DNA of 64,000 nt from an uncultured Aquimarina sp. Its GTDB lineage: Bacteria; Bacteroidota; Bacteroidia; Flavobacteriales; Flavobacteriaceae. Below, piece by piece: positions 9,065 through 17,629 of this stretch. The number at the start of each line of letters is the position of its first letter. Within the stretch, counting starts at the first letter, position 1. The notes below the pieces were generated by a model. The model saw nothing but the letters and a program-made list of their open reading frames with translations. It searched no databases and was not told the origin of the DNA. The translations under genes and the position numbers were made by a program. The stretch is taken from assembly GCF_947492405.1 (NCBI RefSeq), contig NZ_CANLMP010000002.1:1154222-1218221 (forward strand). The letters are read 5' to 3'.

Positions 9065-10402
9065 TTAAATTTTTAATTTGGCATTATTTTTCCCAGGGTT
9101 TAAGAGGAAATATGATGTTAAAAGTATAGGAAACATATAAAAATCGTAAAATTCAAATATCATTCCTCTTAAATGACTTAACATAAGAAATAATACCGAA
9201 ACCGAAACATACACCATTCCTATATTCATTGTAGAAATTGCAACTCTATATAGGTACGCTACAATAACAAAAAAAATAATCAATAATGGTATCATTAAAA
9301 CATACCAACCGCTTAAATACATGTCGGCTTCGATAGGAAATTGAACAGTTGTTCTTGTACCATATCCTGGAAAATAAATAGGAGTGAATTTAATACTTAA
9401 GGAATAAGGTAAATCCCTATTAAATCCATAAGGAACCAACAACTTATTAAATGCATAAAACGTTGTCTGAAATAATGATGGTGTTTCGTTTTTTACAAGT
9501 ATGCTCAACGCTTCAAAAGTATCAAAATAATTCAACGTTGTTTGAATCTTCAAATATAACGTAGACATACCCTTCCCCGCTGTTCCTCTAAGCCATGATG
9601 CAATTAATGCAAAACTTACTGCTGAAAAAAAGAACGTCATAGCGTTCCTTAAATTTAATTTAGTTTTAAAAAAAGGAATTAGAAATAAAAAAATTATATA
9701 AGTAATTAATTTTCCTCTTCCAACATAAAATAGAAATGTCAAAAAACACAAACACAGATAAAATAATAATAATATTATAAATAATTTTCTATACTTGGTT
9801 AAGTAGTAACCTCCAGACACATAGGTTAACCCTGTTGCGAAAATTAGAAGAATAATTGCTGGTCCAGAACCAGATCTCTCTTGTGATGCTAGGCCTGGAT
9901 TTTGCAACCAACCTAAAATACCATGTCCGCTCATTTCAGCTATTAGAACTATCGCTAAAAAAATTAATAAAATTCCTAATATATGAGCGTACCTCATAGG
10001 AATTTTTGGTCGGATAACTAAAAGTTTATACTTATGGTCTACTTTTTTTGCTATAAAATGAAAAACATGAAAGCCTATTATAAATGTTGTAATAATCATT
10101 GTATAGGACAACACAATATTTTCATCTGAAAACGAATAATCCTTATAACGAGGTGCAAACAAAATAGGTATAGTATACCACAAACCATAAAAACCAATTA
10201 AAAAGTTTTTTGGATGAAATAAATATTTAGGTACTGCACTTAAATAAATTGCTGTTATTGAAAATAAAAATAAAGAAGGAGGTGTATATTTAATTATATT
10301 AGCAATAACGTAAAGGACAACAACCATTATTGTGGTCATTATCAATACAAAATCCTGTTTCTTTACCTTTAATTTTTTATTAAATTGCTGTCCATCCACC
10401 AT
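9065..10402 (-). CDS. Wzy-like oligosaccharide repeat-unit polymerase
   Basis: 445 residues with about 11-12 membrane segments and one long extracytoplasmic loop between about residues 270 and 350 (around GTAGKGMSTLYLKIQ and LPYSLSIKFTPIYFPGYG). This topology is typical of O-antigen and capsule repeat-unit polymerases, which show little sequence conservation. It has no glycosyltransferase motif. Its start overlaps the end of the SDR gene by 23 bp, so it is the first non-nonulosonate gene in this part of the run. With the flippase nearby it suggests a Wzx/Wzy-dependent pathway. A second polymerase/ligase-type protein is encoded at 22327-23637; the division of labour between them is uncertain. 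Confidence 0.68.
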   Translation of the reverse strand: MVDGQQFNKKLKVKKQDFVLIMTTIMVVVLYVIANIIKYTPPSLFLFSITAIYLSAVPKYLFHPKNFLIGFYGLWYTIPILFAPRYKDYSFSDENIVLSYTMIITTFIIGFHVFHFIAKKVDHKYKLLVIRPKIPMRYAHILGILLIFLAIVLIAEMSGHGILGWLQNPGLASQERSGSGPAIILLIFATGLTYVSGGYYLTKYRKLFIILLLFYLCLCFLTFLFYVGRGKLITYIIFLFLIPFFKTKLNLRNAMTFFFSAVSFALIASWLRGTAGKGMSTLYLKIQTTLNYFDTFEALSILVKNETPSLFQTTFYAFNKLLVPYGFNRDLPYSLSIKFTPIYFPGYGTRTTVQFPIEADMYLSGWYVLMIPLLIIFFVIVAYLYRVAISTMNIGMVYVSVSVLFLMLSHLRGMIFEFYDFYMFPILLTSYFLLNPGKNNAKLKI

Positions 10403-11117
10403 CTACTATAAGATTTTGGCCCGTTATATATTTTGCTTCTTCAGAAAGTAAGAAAGAAACCGATGGAGCGATATCATCTGGAGCTCCCATTCGTTTCATC
10501 GGTACTTTGTGCTCATATTGTTTTACAAATATCTCATTTTGATGATCAAATATTCCTCCCGGCGAAACACAATTGGATCTTACATTATACTTTCCGAAAT
10601 ATGAAGCTACATACCTACTAAAATTTATCAAACCTCCTTTTATGGCTGAATATGCAGCAGGAGATGTTAAAGATGTATTTTCATAAACCGTAAAATCATT
10701 TCCTACTACACCATAAATAGAAGCAATATGAACCAAAGAACCAAATTTTTGATTTTTCATAACTTCTAGTACCGGTTTAGAAACAGCAAAAATTCTACTT
10801 AATTGCATATCCACATTTTTACTGAAAGACTCTGTTGGTACATCCTCAAATTTACTTCCCCAATCCTTTGTTCTTGGATATGCATTGTTAACTAAACCGT
10901 CAATTTTTCCATGAGTATTTACAACCAGATCTATCATGGAATTGATTGATTTGTCATCTGTAATATCAACGTGAATATGATTAAAATCAAGGTTTGTTTC
11001 ATGATTAATATCCAAATTAATTGCAATCCCTCCTTTTTCCTCTATATCTTTAATATATGCTTTTCCCAGTAACCCATTACCTCCTGTAACTAGAACAACT
11101 TTATTTTTTAATATCAT
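10380..11117 (-). CDS. SDR family oxidoreductase, PtmA-like
   Basis: About 245 residues, a classical short-chain dehydrogenase: cofactor motif VTGGNGLLGKAY near 10, NNAYPRTKDW (NNAG-like) near 85, catalytic Ser in HIASIYG and YSAIKGG (YxxxK), and VSPGGIFDHQ near the end. A C-terminal GQNLIVDGGWTAI completes the fold. Length, motifs and position at the end of a nonulosonate cluster match PtmA of the Campylobacter legionaminic acid/flagellin modification locus. The start at 11117 (ATG) gives an ATGA overlap with the oxidoreductase gene; a GTG nine bases earlier is less likely. NAD(P)H-dependent reduction or oxidation of a sugar is expected, but the exact step is not known from sequence. Confidence 0.85.
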   Translation of the reverse strand: MILKNKVVLVTGGNGLLGKAYIKDIEEKGGIAINLDINHETNLDFNHIHVDITDDKSINSMIDLVVNTHGKIDGLVNNAYPRTKDWGSKFEDVPTESFSKNVDMQLSRIFAVSKPVLEVMKNQKFGSLVHIASIYGVVGNDFTVYENTSLTSPAAYSAIKGGLINFSRYVASYFGKYNVRSNCVSPGGIFDHQNEIFVKQYEHKVPMKRMGAPDDIAPSVSFLLSEEAKYITGQNLIVDGGWTAI

Positions 11118-12031
11118 AAAACACACTTTAAAATTTCAATTGCTTCGAATGCATTATTTAAGGGTACTTGTTTCTTTTCTATACAAGAAAGAAAGTACTT
11201 CATTTGTTTTTTATAGGTTGTATAAATTGAGCGTTCGTCGTCTTCAAAAATTATCTTATCTTGTGTAAGATCTTTTATTTGCCAAGAAACAAAATCCACC
11301 AACAAAGTATCATTTTCTCTGATAATCTCAAGAGTTCTCTTAGTATCTTTTCTAAAATAATTCAAACATACCTGCGCCTGAAAACTATCATATTGAAACA
11401 AATAATTTGATGTATCAAATGTATCTATTTCTAGGTTTGAAACTTTGCGATGATTACTTCTTGTTGATTTTGGCATTCCGAATAAATGAACAAGATAATC
11501 TGGTTCGTGTATTAAATCAAGATGTACTCCTCCTCCTAATTCATTTCTTGCGCTATACACCTGTCTATAGTCTGCTGAAGGTCTCCAATCTGGCAAAAAT
11601 GAACCACAATAAGCATTAACTTCGTTAATTTTTGACATGTGGTTGTTTAAGTACTCTTTTATATATTCAATTAGTGGATGAAACCTGAAATTACATGCCA
11701 CATATATCAACGATTGATTATTGAAAATCTGTTCGAAACGTTCAATTTGTTGTTTATTTACAAATAATGGCTTTTCTACTATCAAAGGTATATTCAAACT
11801 AAGTAATTTCTCAATATGATCCAAATGAAATATGGAAGGACTAGAAACTAATGCAAAGTGAAAATCTAAACTATCTAAATCTTCCCAGTTATATAGATTT
11901 TTTATATTTTCTTGATCAGAAGCCGGCTTTGAGGAACGTAAAGCATACAATTCAATTTCTGGAACAAGTTCATTGAGCACATGTATATGTTTTTGAGCAA
12001 TTGATCCTAAACCGATAATTAACACCTTCAT
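11114..12031 (-). CDS. Gfo/Idh/MocA family oxidoreductase in nonulosonate cluster
   Basis: 305 residues. The Rossmann motif VLIIGLGSIAQKHI is at the N-terminus, the catalytic-type motif PLIVEKPLFVNKQQ near residue 95, and GGGVHLDLIHEPDYLVHLFG near 190, where the paired His/Asp fit the family's active site. It is shorter than the sugar oxidoreductases near the start of the window and not closely similar to them. It overlaps the CMP-nonulosonate synthetase gene and the SDR gene by 4 bp each, so the three are translationally coupled. From memory, the Campylobacter legionaminate locus has an oxidoreductase-type gene (ptmF) in the equivalent neighbourhood, so a role in precursor or derivative synthesis is likely. 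Confidence 0.82.
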   Translation of the reverse strand: MKVLIIGLGSIAQKHIHVLNELVPEIELYALRSSKPASDQENIKNLYNWEDLDSLDFHFALVSSPSIFHLDHIEKLLSLNIPLIVEKPLFVNKQQIERFEQIFNNQSLIYVACNFRFHPLIEYIKEYLNNHMSKINEVNAYCGSFLPDWRPSADYRQVYSARNELGGGVHLDLIHEPDYLVHLFGMPKSTRSNHRKVSNLEIDTFDTSNYLFQYDSFQAQVCLNYFRKDTKRTLEIIRENDTLLVDFVSWQIKDLTQDKIIFEDDERSIYTTYKKQMKYFLSCIEKKQVPLNNAFEAIEILKCVL

Positions 12032-12744
12032 ATTTCAAAATCTAATTTATTAGCCGTAAAAAGGTATTCCATAATATCAAAATCAATTGGCTCATCAACA
12101 TCAAAACAGATATGTTCAACAAGATAAAACTTACTCTTTTCTGTAAGTGCTGACTTCAAATTTTGTTCAAAAAAAGCTCTTCTAAAAAAATAAAACGAAG
12201 CATTCATATCATAAACCTGTGGAGCAGATTGACGTGAAAGGCTATCACTATGTTTTACTAATTTACAATAGCCATCTTCTTTTAACTCAACCACATTAAA
12301 ATAAGGGTTTTTATGAGGCTTAGAGACAGAAAAAACATTAAGAGTTTCCTTGTCACCCAATAGAATTTCAAAAGCATTTTTTAAGTCATCTAAATTCCTT
12401 AAGGGTGAGGTAACATCTAGATCTAGAAGAACATCATATTTTTTTTGTCGTTTTTCCTCTTCGTATCTTAATATATCTTTAAGAACATCTGCTTTTCCTA
12501 TAGTGTCACTTGCTAGAAATTCTGGCCTCAAATAATCGGTCATCAGACCACAGGAAGCAGCAGTATCTTTTATTTCCTCGCTATCTGTAGACAATGCAAT
12601 GTCTACATCATGTGGTAATGCTGCAAACTCTTTGGCGTGTTTTATTGAGAAATCTATTAAGGGTCTACCGTTAATTTTTTTTATATTTTTTCCGGGAACT
12701 CCTTTAGATCCCCCTCTTGCACAAATAGTGATTAAAATTTTCAT
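12028..12744 (-). CDS. CMP-nonulosonate cytidylyltransferase (NeuA/LegF/PtmB family)
   Basis: 238 residues. The N-terminal motif ICARGGSKGVPGKNIKKING is the CTP-binding P-loop of acylneuraminate cytidylyltransferases. LSTDSEEI, LDLDVTSPLRN and the C-terminal VDEPIDFDIMEYLF are further family hallmarks, with Asp residues for Mg2+. It activates a nine-carbon 2-keto acid (legionaminic, sialic or a relative) with CTP to give the CMP-sugar donor. It is a single-domain enzyme without the esterase domain some NeuA proteins carry. It begins 2 bp after the CBS-nucleotidyltransferase gene and overlaps the next oxidoreductase by 4 bp. The PtmE-like and LegB/LegC-like neighbours favour a legionaminate-type substrate over Neu5Ac. 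Confidence 0.9.
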   Translation of the reverse strand: MKILITICARGGSKGVPGKNIKKINGRPLIDFSIKHAKEFAALPHDVDIALSTDSEEIKDTAASCGLMTDYLRPEFLASDTIGKADVLKDILRYEEEKRQKKYDVLLDLDVTSPLRNLDDLKNAFEILLGDKETLNVFSVSKPHKNPYFNVVELKEDGYCKLVKHSDSLSRQSAPQVYDMNASFYFFRRAFFEQNLKSALTEKSKFYLVEHICFDVDEPIDFDIMEYLFTANKLDFEI

Positions 12745-12746
12745 CC

Positions 12747-13793
12747 CTAAAACTTTATTTTATTAATATCTCTTTGTGCTCTTTCAAAATCCTCATGCTT
12801 ACCAACGTCTAACCAGTATCCCGTTAATGGATAAGATACTACTTTTAACCCTTCATTTATAAGTTTTTCCATTAAATCGGTTGCATTAAAAAAACTGTCA
12901 TTCGGTAAAAATCGTAAAGCCGAACGTTTCATCAAATAAATTCCCCCATTGGAGTAATAGGTATATGTAGGTTTTTCTTTAAAACTTTTTACACGACCAT
13001 TATCAGTCTCAAGCACTGCATAAGGGATATTTACTTGATACGGTATTGTAACAACCGACAAATCGGCTTTAAGCTCTATAAAATCTAGAAAAAAACTTTC
13101 ATAATCCAAATTGGTTAAAATATCAGAATTAGTGACTAAAATATAATCATGTTCAAAGTTTTTAATTTTTGATACTGCGCCAATCGTTCCAAGTGGTTCG
13201 TCTTCCCAAACGTAATCGATTTTGGTATTCCGGGTGACCCCATTACCAAAATAATTTTCAATTTGTTCTCCAAGATATTTCACTGATACCCAAAAATCAT
13301 CTATGCCATATAGCGCCAATCTGTCCAGATTATGCTCCATAATTGGCTTATCGCCGACCTTTAATAACGGTTTAGGCGTGTTCTCGGTTAATGGTCTTAA
13401 TCGTGTGCCTTTACCACCAGCCATAATAACTGCATCAATTGGCAGATATGATCTTAGTTTCCTAAAGTTAATTACATTAACAACTTTGTCCTCTTGACTA
13501 AGGACTGGTATTATTTTGAAATTTCCCTCTCTATATTCAATTATTTTCTGAATATTTTCTTCTCCTTTTCGAATATACCTTGGATTTTCTTGAATGATAT
13601 CATTTACTTTATCTTCAATTGTAATTCCTTTTATAAGACCTCTTCTCACATCCCCGTCTGTCAAAGAACCTATAAGCTTATCCTCTTTATCCACTATAAA
13701 CAATATAGCGTCACTAGCAAGTTTATCTAATCTAACCAACGCTTGTTTTATTGTGCTTTCTGTTTCTAAAAGATGTTCTTTATAATTTCTCAT
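12747..13793 (-). CDS. CBS-domain sugar-phosphate nucleotidyltransferase (PtmE-like)
   Basis: 348 residues. Residues 1 to about 115 form a CBS pair (DAILFIVDKEDKLIGSLTDG, then IPVLSQEDKVVNVINFRKL). Residues from about 120 form a nucleotidyltransferase domain with AVIMAGGKGTRLRPLTENTP, EPLGTIGAV and TNSDIL. The architecture matches PtmE, which makes GDP-N-acetylglucosamine from GlcNAc-1-phosphate for the GDP-linked legionaminic acid route in Campylobacter; the family's other members use different nucleotides. CBS domains suggest control by an adenine nucleotide or similar ligand. It lies 49 bp downstream of the PIG-L gene and 2 bp before the CMP-sugar synthetase. Its presence argues that the nonulosonate is built from a nucleotide-GlcNAc other than the standard UDP pool. 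Confidence 0.88.
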   Translation of the reverse strand: MRNYKEHLLETESTIKQALVRLDKLASDAILFIVDKEDKLIGSLTDGDVRRGLIKGITIEDKVNDIIQENPRYIRKGEENIQKIIEYREGNFKIIPVLSQEDKVVNVINFRKLRSYLPIDAVIMAGGKGTRLRPLTENTPKPLLKVGDKPIMEHNLDRLALYGIDDFWVSVKYLGEQIENYFGNGVTRNTKIDYVWEDEPLGTIGAVSKIKNFEHDYILVTNSDILTNLDYESFFLDFIELKADLSVVTIPYQVNIPYAVLETDNGRVKSFKEKPTYTYYSNGGIYLMKRSALRFLPNDSFFNATDLMEKLINEGLKVVSYPLTGYWLDVGKHEDFERAQRDINKIKF

Positions 13794-13842
13794 TTAACTT
13801 ATTGATTTGATGGATAACTTGCTAGAGGATACTAATACTAAA

Positions 13843-14514
13843 CTATTTATCAATCCATTTCAAAACCTGAAAAGCTTCTGCATATTCAACTCCTGCAACT
13901 GTTCCTCTATATACCGCAAGTGCTTCCATATTTCTAATACTTCTAGGAAACGGATGTTCTCCCAATTCAGATTTATAGATTTTCATGATTTCATTCTTCC
14001 TCCCTTGATATATAGAAATGTCTACATAATAACTTGGTATAAAAACATTTTCTGGCAATGCAGGAGCAAATTCCGTCTCGGATATACATTCATACATCAA
14101 CACTCTTTTTATAAAAGGATATCTAAACGATTTTGTACAAGCCATCGTAGCTTTAAAGGTAATCATATGGTCTGAATGAGCATCAGATCTATTAAGTACA
14201 TATATAATCTCGGGTTTTGACTCATTAAAAACATCACTAATTTTTGGTATCATAGTTACCAAAGAATCATCTGTTAGGGCCATAGTTGGATAATCAAGCT
14301 TATACACCTTGTTGATTCCTAGACTATTTTTTACTTTCTCAATTTCTTCTTGTCTTGATGCGATTCTTTCTTCGCTAAAACCTTGATCAGTAAATATGTT
14401 TGTAGTTATTAGCCAGTCTATCTTATCGCCCTGTTCTTTATGTTTAATCAATGTGCCACCACAACCTAAAATTTCGTCGTCTGGATGAGCCGAGATTACA
14501 ATTACATTTCTCAT
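13843..14514 (-). CDS. PIG-L family deacetylase
   Basis: 223 residues with the zinc-binding motif SAHPDDEILGCGG (H10, D13) and a second metal motif NRSDAHSDHM (H113, H116). This is the LmbE/PIG-L fold, whose members remove N-acetyl groups from amino sugars. It is cytoplasmic, with no signal peptide or membrane segment. It sits between the NeuC-type epimerase gene (adjacent without a gap) and the PtmE-like gene, inside the nonulosonate pathway. A likely job is to free an amine on a pathway intermediate or on the finished sugar so that another acyl group can be added, perhaps by the GNAT or the formyltransferase. That is inference. Confidence 0.9.
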   Translation of the reverse strand: MRNVIVISAHPDDEILGCGGTLIKHKEQGDKIDWLITTNIFTDQGFSEERIASRQEEIEKVKNSLGINKVYKLDYPTMALTDDSLVTMIPKISDVFNESKPEIIYVLNRSDAHSDHMITFKATMACTKSFRYPFIKRVLMYECISETEFAPALPENVFIPSYYVDISIYQGRKNEIMKIYKSELGEHPFPRSIRNMEALAVYRGTVAGVEYAEAFQVLKWIDK

Positions 14515-15669
14515 TTAATATGTGATGTTTTTGTAGATCAAATTATCATCAAGTTTAACCTCTTTAAAAATTTTAACTACTTTTTCTGTTGTTTTTCCAT
14601 TTCCATAAGGGGAATCAGAATTCTTTACAAGTTCTAAAAACTTCTTATCTGATCTTACCTTATTGATAGCATCCTTAATTTCGGCTTTTTCATGGTCTAT
14701 AAAAAGTACATTGTTGCCATGTATTCTACCACGTTGTCTACTACCAATATTAATTGCTGGCAATCCTAATGATGGAGCTTCTAATAAACCAGAACTAGAA
14801 TTTCCAATTAATGATGTTGCATTTCTAAGTAGATTTACATAATTGAGTCTGTCGAGATTTTTAAACACGAAAAGAGATTCACTCTTGGCAGTATACTCAT
14901 CAATAACATCTATTATTTCTCTATTTCCTGCATCAGAGTTTGGGTAATTAATTAAACATTTAATATTCGATTCAATAATAGAATCCAATATTACTTCCAT
15001 TTGTCTTCTCTGATCTTTAGTCTCAGTTATTATAGGATGCTTGATTAAAACTAGATAGTCTTCATTTTCGATATCAAAACCTATGTTTTTAGATAATATT
15101 TTTCTGCTCATTGTAGGGGTAGATACAATATTATCTATTGCAGGATTACCTACTACATAAATTCTATCTTCTTCTTCTCCTAATTTCATAAGTGTCTCTT
15201 TGTGTTGTTCTAACGTCACAAAATGGAGATGAGAATATTTACTTGCAGCGTATCTTGTAGAGTTATCTATATTACCATCTTTTGCTATATCGCCTCCAAA
15301 AAAATGTGCTACTGGTATATCCATATATGCTGCTGTCATAGAAACTGATATAGCTTCTTCTCGATCACCAGCTACAATAATTAGGTCTGGTTGTTCTCTA
15401 TCAAAAGTTTGTGCAAAAGAAGATATTTGATTACCTAATGAAATAACACGTCCAATTTTTTCACTGGTATCTACTAGATTATAAATACGATCTGCAATTC
15501 GATATCCTTTAGTTTCAATATTTTTTACGGTTTTACCAAAAGTATCTGATAAATGTGCTCCTGTAACAACGATACTAAAATCAAAAAAGTCATCTTCATA
15601 CATTTTATCATAAAGTGTACTTAATAAATCAAATTCTGAACGAGCTCCTGTAACTGCAATTATTTTCAT
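14515..15669 (-). CDS. neuC: UDP/GDP-sugar 2-epimerase, hydrolysing (NeuC/LegG family)
   Basis: 384 residues of the hydrolysing 2-epimerase family: VTGARSEFDLLSTLYDKMY at the N-terminus, DLIIVAGDREEAISVSMTAA near 95, HFFGGDIAKDGNIDNSTRYA near 122, and LIGNSSSGLLEAPSLGLPAI near 285. The hydrolysing enzymes release the nucleotide while inverting C2, giving ManNAc (NeuC) or 2,4-diacetamido-2,4,6-trideoxymannose (LegG). The neighbouring LegB/LegC-like genes favour the second substrate. This enzyme differs from the non-hydrolysing WecB encoded in the same run, so the cell keeps two separate C2-epimerisation routes. It lies 1 bp after the GNAT gene. Confidence 0.9.
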   Translation of the reverse strand: MKIIAVTGARSEFDLLSTLYDKMYEDDFFDFSIVVTGAHLSDTFGKTVKNIETKGYRIADRIYNLVDTSEKIGRVISLGNQISSFAQTFDREQPDLIIVAGDREEAISVSMTAAYMDIPVAHFFGGDIAKDGNIDNSTRYAASKYSHLHFVTLEQHKETLMKLGEEEDRIYVVGNPAIDNIVSTPTMSRKILSKNIGFDIENEDYLVLIKHPIITETKDQRRQMEVILDSIIESNIKCLINYPNSDAGNREIIDVIDEYTAKSESLFVFKNLDRLNYVNLLRNATSLIGNSSSGLLEAPSLGLPAINIGSRQRGRIHGNNVLFIDHEKAEIKDAINKVRSDKKFLELVKNSDSPYGNGKTTEKVVKIFKEVKLDDNLIYKNITY

Positions 15670-15670
15670 A

Positions 15671-16621
15671 TTAAAATATATCAGAGTCTATAAACCTATA
15701 ATGCCAGTTTTTATATTGTAGAATTGCCTCATCCTCTATTAAAGGAATAAATCCAAAATACGTATTAAATGAGTTCTCTTTAAAACCCAATTTTTCAAGA
15801 GTAATATGCTCATCACTATGCAAATTACTCCAAATATTAAGACTGGCTTTTTGTGTTTCTATAAGTTCCGAAACGCTTAATGAAATTAGATCTCGGGAGC
15901 TTTCTTTTTGATAGAAAAATTCCATAATATCTATTTCATCATTATATTTTTTATAAAAAAGCATAGATTCTATAGCATTATTGTTTCTCCCTACAAGTAC
16001 CTTGTACTGGTTTTCAGGATTTTTTAATAATCGCCAAACTAAACTTTTTACATCTCTTTTTATTTGAACTTTTGAAGAGTCTGCGGTTTCAAGATTAGCA
16101 ATATTCTCAATTAATTCTTCTGAAATATCTTCATAATCAAATTTAACAGAAAGGTCTTTATTTTTCAAAGGTCTAAAACTTTGCGGTTCTAGGCTCAATA
16201 AATTAAGTGCAGACAGATCCTGCCAGTTTAAATACTTTCGAAAGCCATAATGAGAATTATGATTCGCAAATCCAAATATTCCAACAAACCCATCTTCCTT
16301 TAAGTTACTAAATAAAGAGCTTGCCAATAATTTAAAATATCCTTTACCCCTATGATTAGGGTGCGTCATTGTCATGTTTGACAAAGCAATTTTATATTCT
16401 TTACCTTGATGATCCAATACCATAGGAGATACAGCATAGTATGCAGCCAATACTCCTTCTTCAAGGATATATGAAATATATACTTTCTCACTATTGGGAT
16501 TACTTAAAAAACGCCAATTCCAATAGTCCTTATCAAAATCAACGTTAAACGAAGCCTCAAAAGTTTCTTTTATTAAATCTACAGAAATTGGTTTGTGGTG
16601 AAAAATTTCTACTTTACTCAT
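15671..16621 (-). CDS. GNAT family N-acetyltransferase
   Basis: 316 residues. The acetyl-CoA pyrophosphate-binding motif is clear near residue 90 (NHRGKGYFKLLAS), preceded by MTMTHPNHRG and followed by GIFGFANHNSHYGFRKYLN, where an acceptor loop would lie. The C-terminal half (from about 165) may be a second, degenerate GNAT-like lobe, ending in a Trp/Phe-rich segment. It begins directly after the NeuB stop codon and ends 1 bp before the NeuC gene, so it is made with the nonulosonate enzymes. It probably transfers an acyl group to an amino group of the sugar or its precursor, possibly LegH-like N-acylation; the NeuD-type protein is the other candidate. Confidence 0.82.
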   Translation of the reverse strand: MSKVEIFHHKPISVDLIKETFEASFNVDFDKDYWNWRFLSNPNSEKVYISYILEEGVLAAYYAVSPMVLDHQGKEYKIALSNMTMTHPNHRGKGYFKLLASSLFSNLKEDGFVGIFGFANHNSHYGFRKYLNWQDLSALNLLSLEPQSFRPLKNKDLSVKFDYEDISEELIENIANLETADSSKVQIKRDVKSLVWRLLKNPENQYKVLVGRNNNAIESMLFYKKYNDEIDIMEFFYQKESSRDLISLSVSELIETQKASLNIWSNLHSDEHITLEKLGFKENSFNTYFGFIPLIEDEAILQYKNWHYRFIDSDIF

Positions 16622-17629
16622 TTATATAGTTATTAATTGGTCTTCTTCGAATTGCTGAATTGCCCTTTGGCCTATAATTTCATCCCATCTCATTGCTGAA
16701 ATTCCAGTACCTGGTCTTTTTACAGTAATATTTTGATCAGTTAAGAGTTCTCCTTTTTCAATTTTGGTAGCCGCCACTATACTTTTTCTAGCAACAGCTT
16801 TATTTTTCATTTCACTAGGGCTTGGTTCTTTACGACCATTACCTATGGCGACTTCTATATTTCGTATTCCATCAACCATCGCTTTGAGTTCTTCTGGCTC
16901 TAAAGATGCTAAATGATCTGGCCCTTCCATACTTTTATCCAGCGTAAAGTGCTTCTCTATGACCGTGGCTCCCATTGCAACAGCTGCAATAGGTATTTCT
17001 ATGCCCAAAGTATGGTCAGAATAACCAATTGGCACATCAAATTCTTTTTTGATAGTACTCATTGCCAACAAATTTACATCTTTCATTGGTGTAGGGTATT
17101 CTGTATTGCAATGCAAAATAGTAATTTGATTTTTTGGAGCTCCAGCTTTAACTACAATATCTACGGCATCTCTAATCTCATTCATATCTGCCATACCGGT
17201 TGAAATAATAATAGGTTTTCCTAGCCCACCTATTTTTCTTAAGTACGGTAAGTTAGTAATCTCACCAGAAGGAACCTTGAATAAATCTATATTTAGTTCG
17301 TATAAAAAATCTATGCTTTCGAGATCAAATCCAGTAGACAAAAACTTTATATCCTTGATTTTACAATATTCTATTAGCTCCAGATGCATTTCTTTGGACA
17401 ATTCCAATTTTTGAAGCATTTTTAATTGAGACTCCTCTGCATTATTAGTGTTCTCTTTTTGATAAGAAGCTTTACTAGCATTTTTACTTACAAGTTTTTT
17501 CGCATTAAATGTTTGAAACTTCACATAGTCTACTCCTGCATTTGCTGCTGCATCTATTAGCTTTTTTGCTAAGGAAATATCTCCATTATGATTTACTCCT
17601 GCTTCGGCAATTATCAAAGTTTTTTTCAT
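16622..17629 (-). CDS. neuB: N-acetylneuraminate/legionaminate synthase (NeuB/LegI family)
   Basis: 335 residues. The N-terminal TIM-barrel has IAEAGVNHNGDISLAKKLID, YVKFQTFNAKKL, FKVPSGEITNLPYL and ILHCNTEYPTP. The C-terminal SAF/antifreeze-like domain (from about 280) begins RKSIVAATKIEKGELLT. The enzyme condenses phosphoenolpyruvate with a ManNAc-type hexose to form a nine-carbon sialic-type acid. SDHTLGIEIPIAAVAMGAT and VIEKHFTLDKSMEGPDH carry metal and substrate contacts. The ATG at 17629 shares one base with the upstream stop (TGATG), and a GTG one codon earlier is less likely. With LegB/LegC-like and PtmE-like genes alongside, the legionaminate synthase activity (LegI) is the better guess. 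Confidence 0.92.
   Translation of the reverse strand: MKKTLIIAEAGVNHNGDISLAKKLIDAAANAGVDYVKFQTFNAKKLVSKNASKASYQKENTNNAEESQLKMLQKLELSKEMHLELIEYCKIKDIKFLSTGFDLESIDFLYELNIDLFKVPSGEITNLPYLRKIGGLGKPIIISTGMADMNEIRDAVDIVVKAGAPKNQITILHCNTEYPTPMKDVNLLAMSTIKKEFDVPIGYSDHTLGIEIPIAAVAMGATVIEKHFTLDKSMEGPDHLASLEPEELKAMVDGIRNIEVAIGNGRKEPSPSEMKNKAVARKSIVAATKIEKGELLTDQNITVKRPGTGISAMRWDEIIGQRAIQQFEEDQLITI

Noticed and set aside
9065..10402. Start of the Wzy-like gene inside the SDR gene as a frameshift fusion
   Set aside because: The 23-bp overlap is of the usual type for this run, and both frames are intact with complete domains.
15671..17629. neuB and neuC as evidence for authentic Neu5Ac (sialic acid) synthesis
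   Set aside because: The LegB/LegC-like pair and PtmE-like enzyme point to a 6-deoxy diamino precursor; Neu5Ac would not need them.
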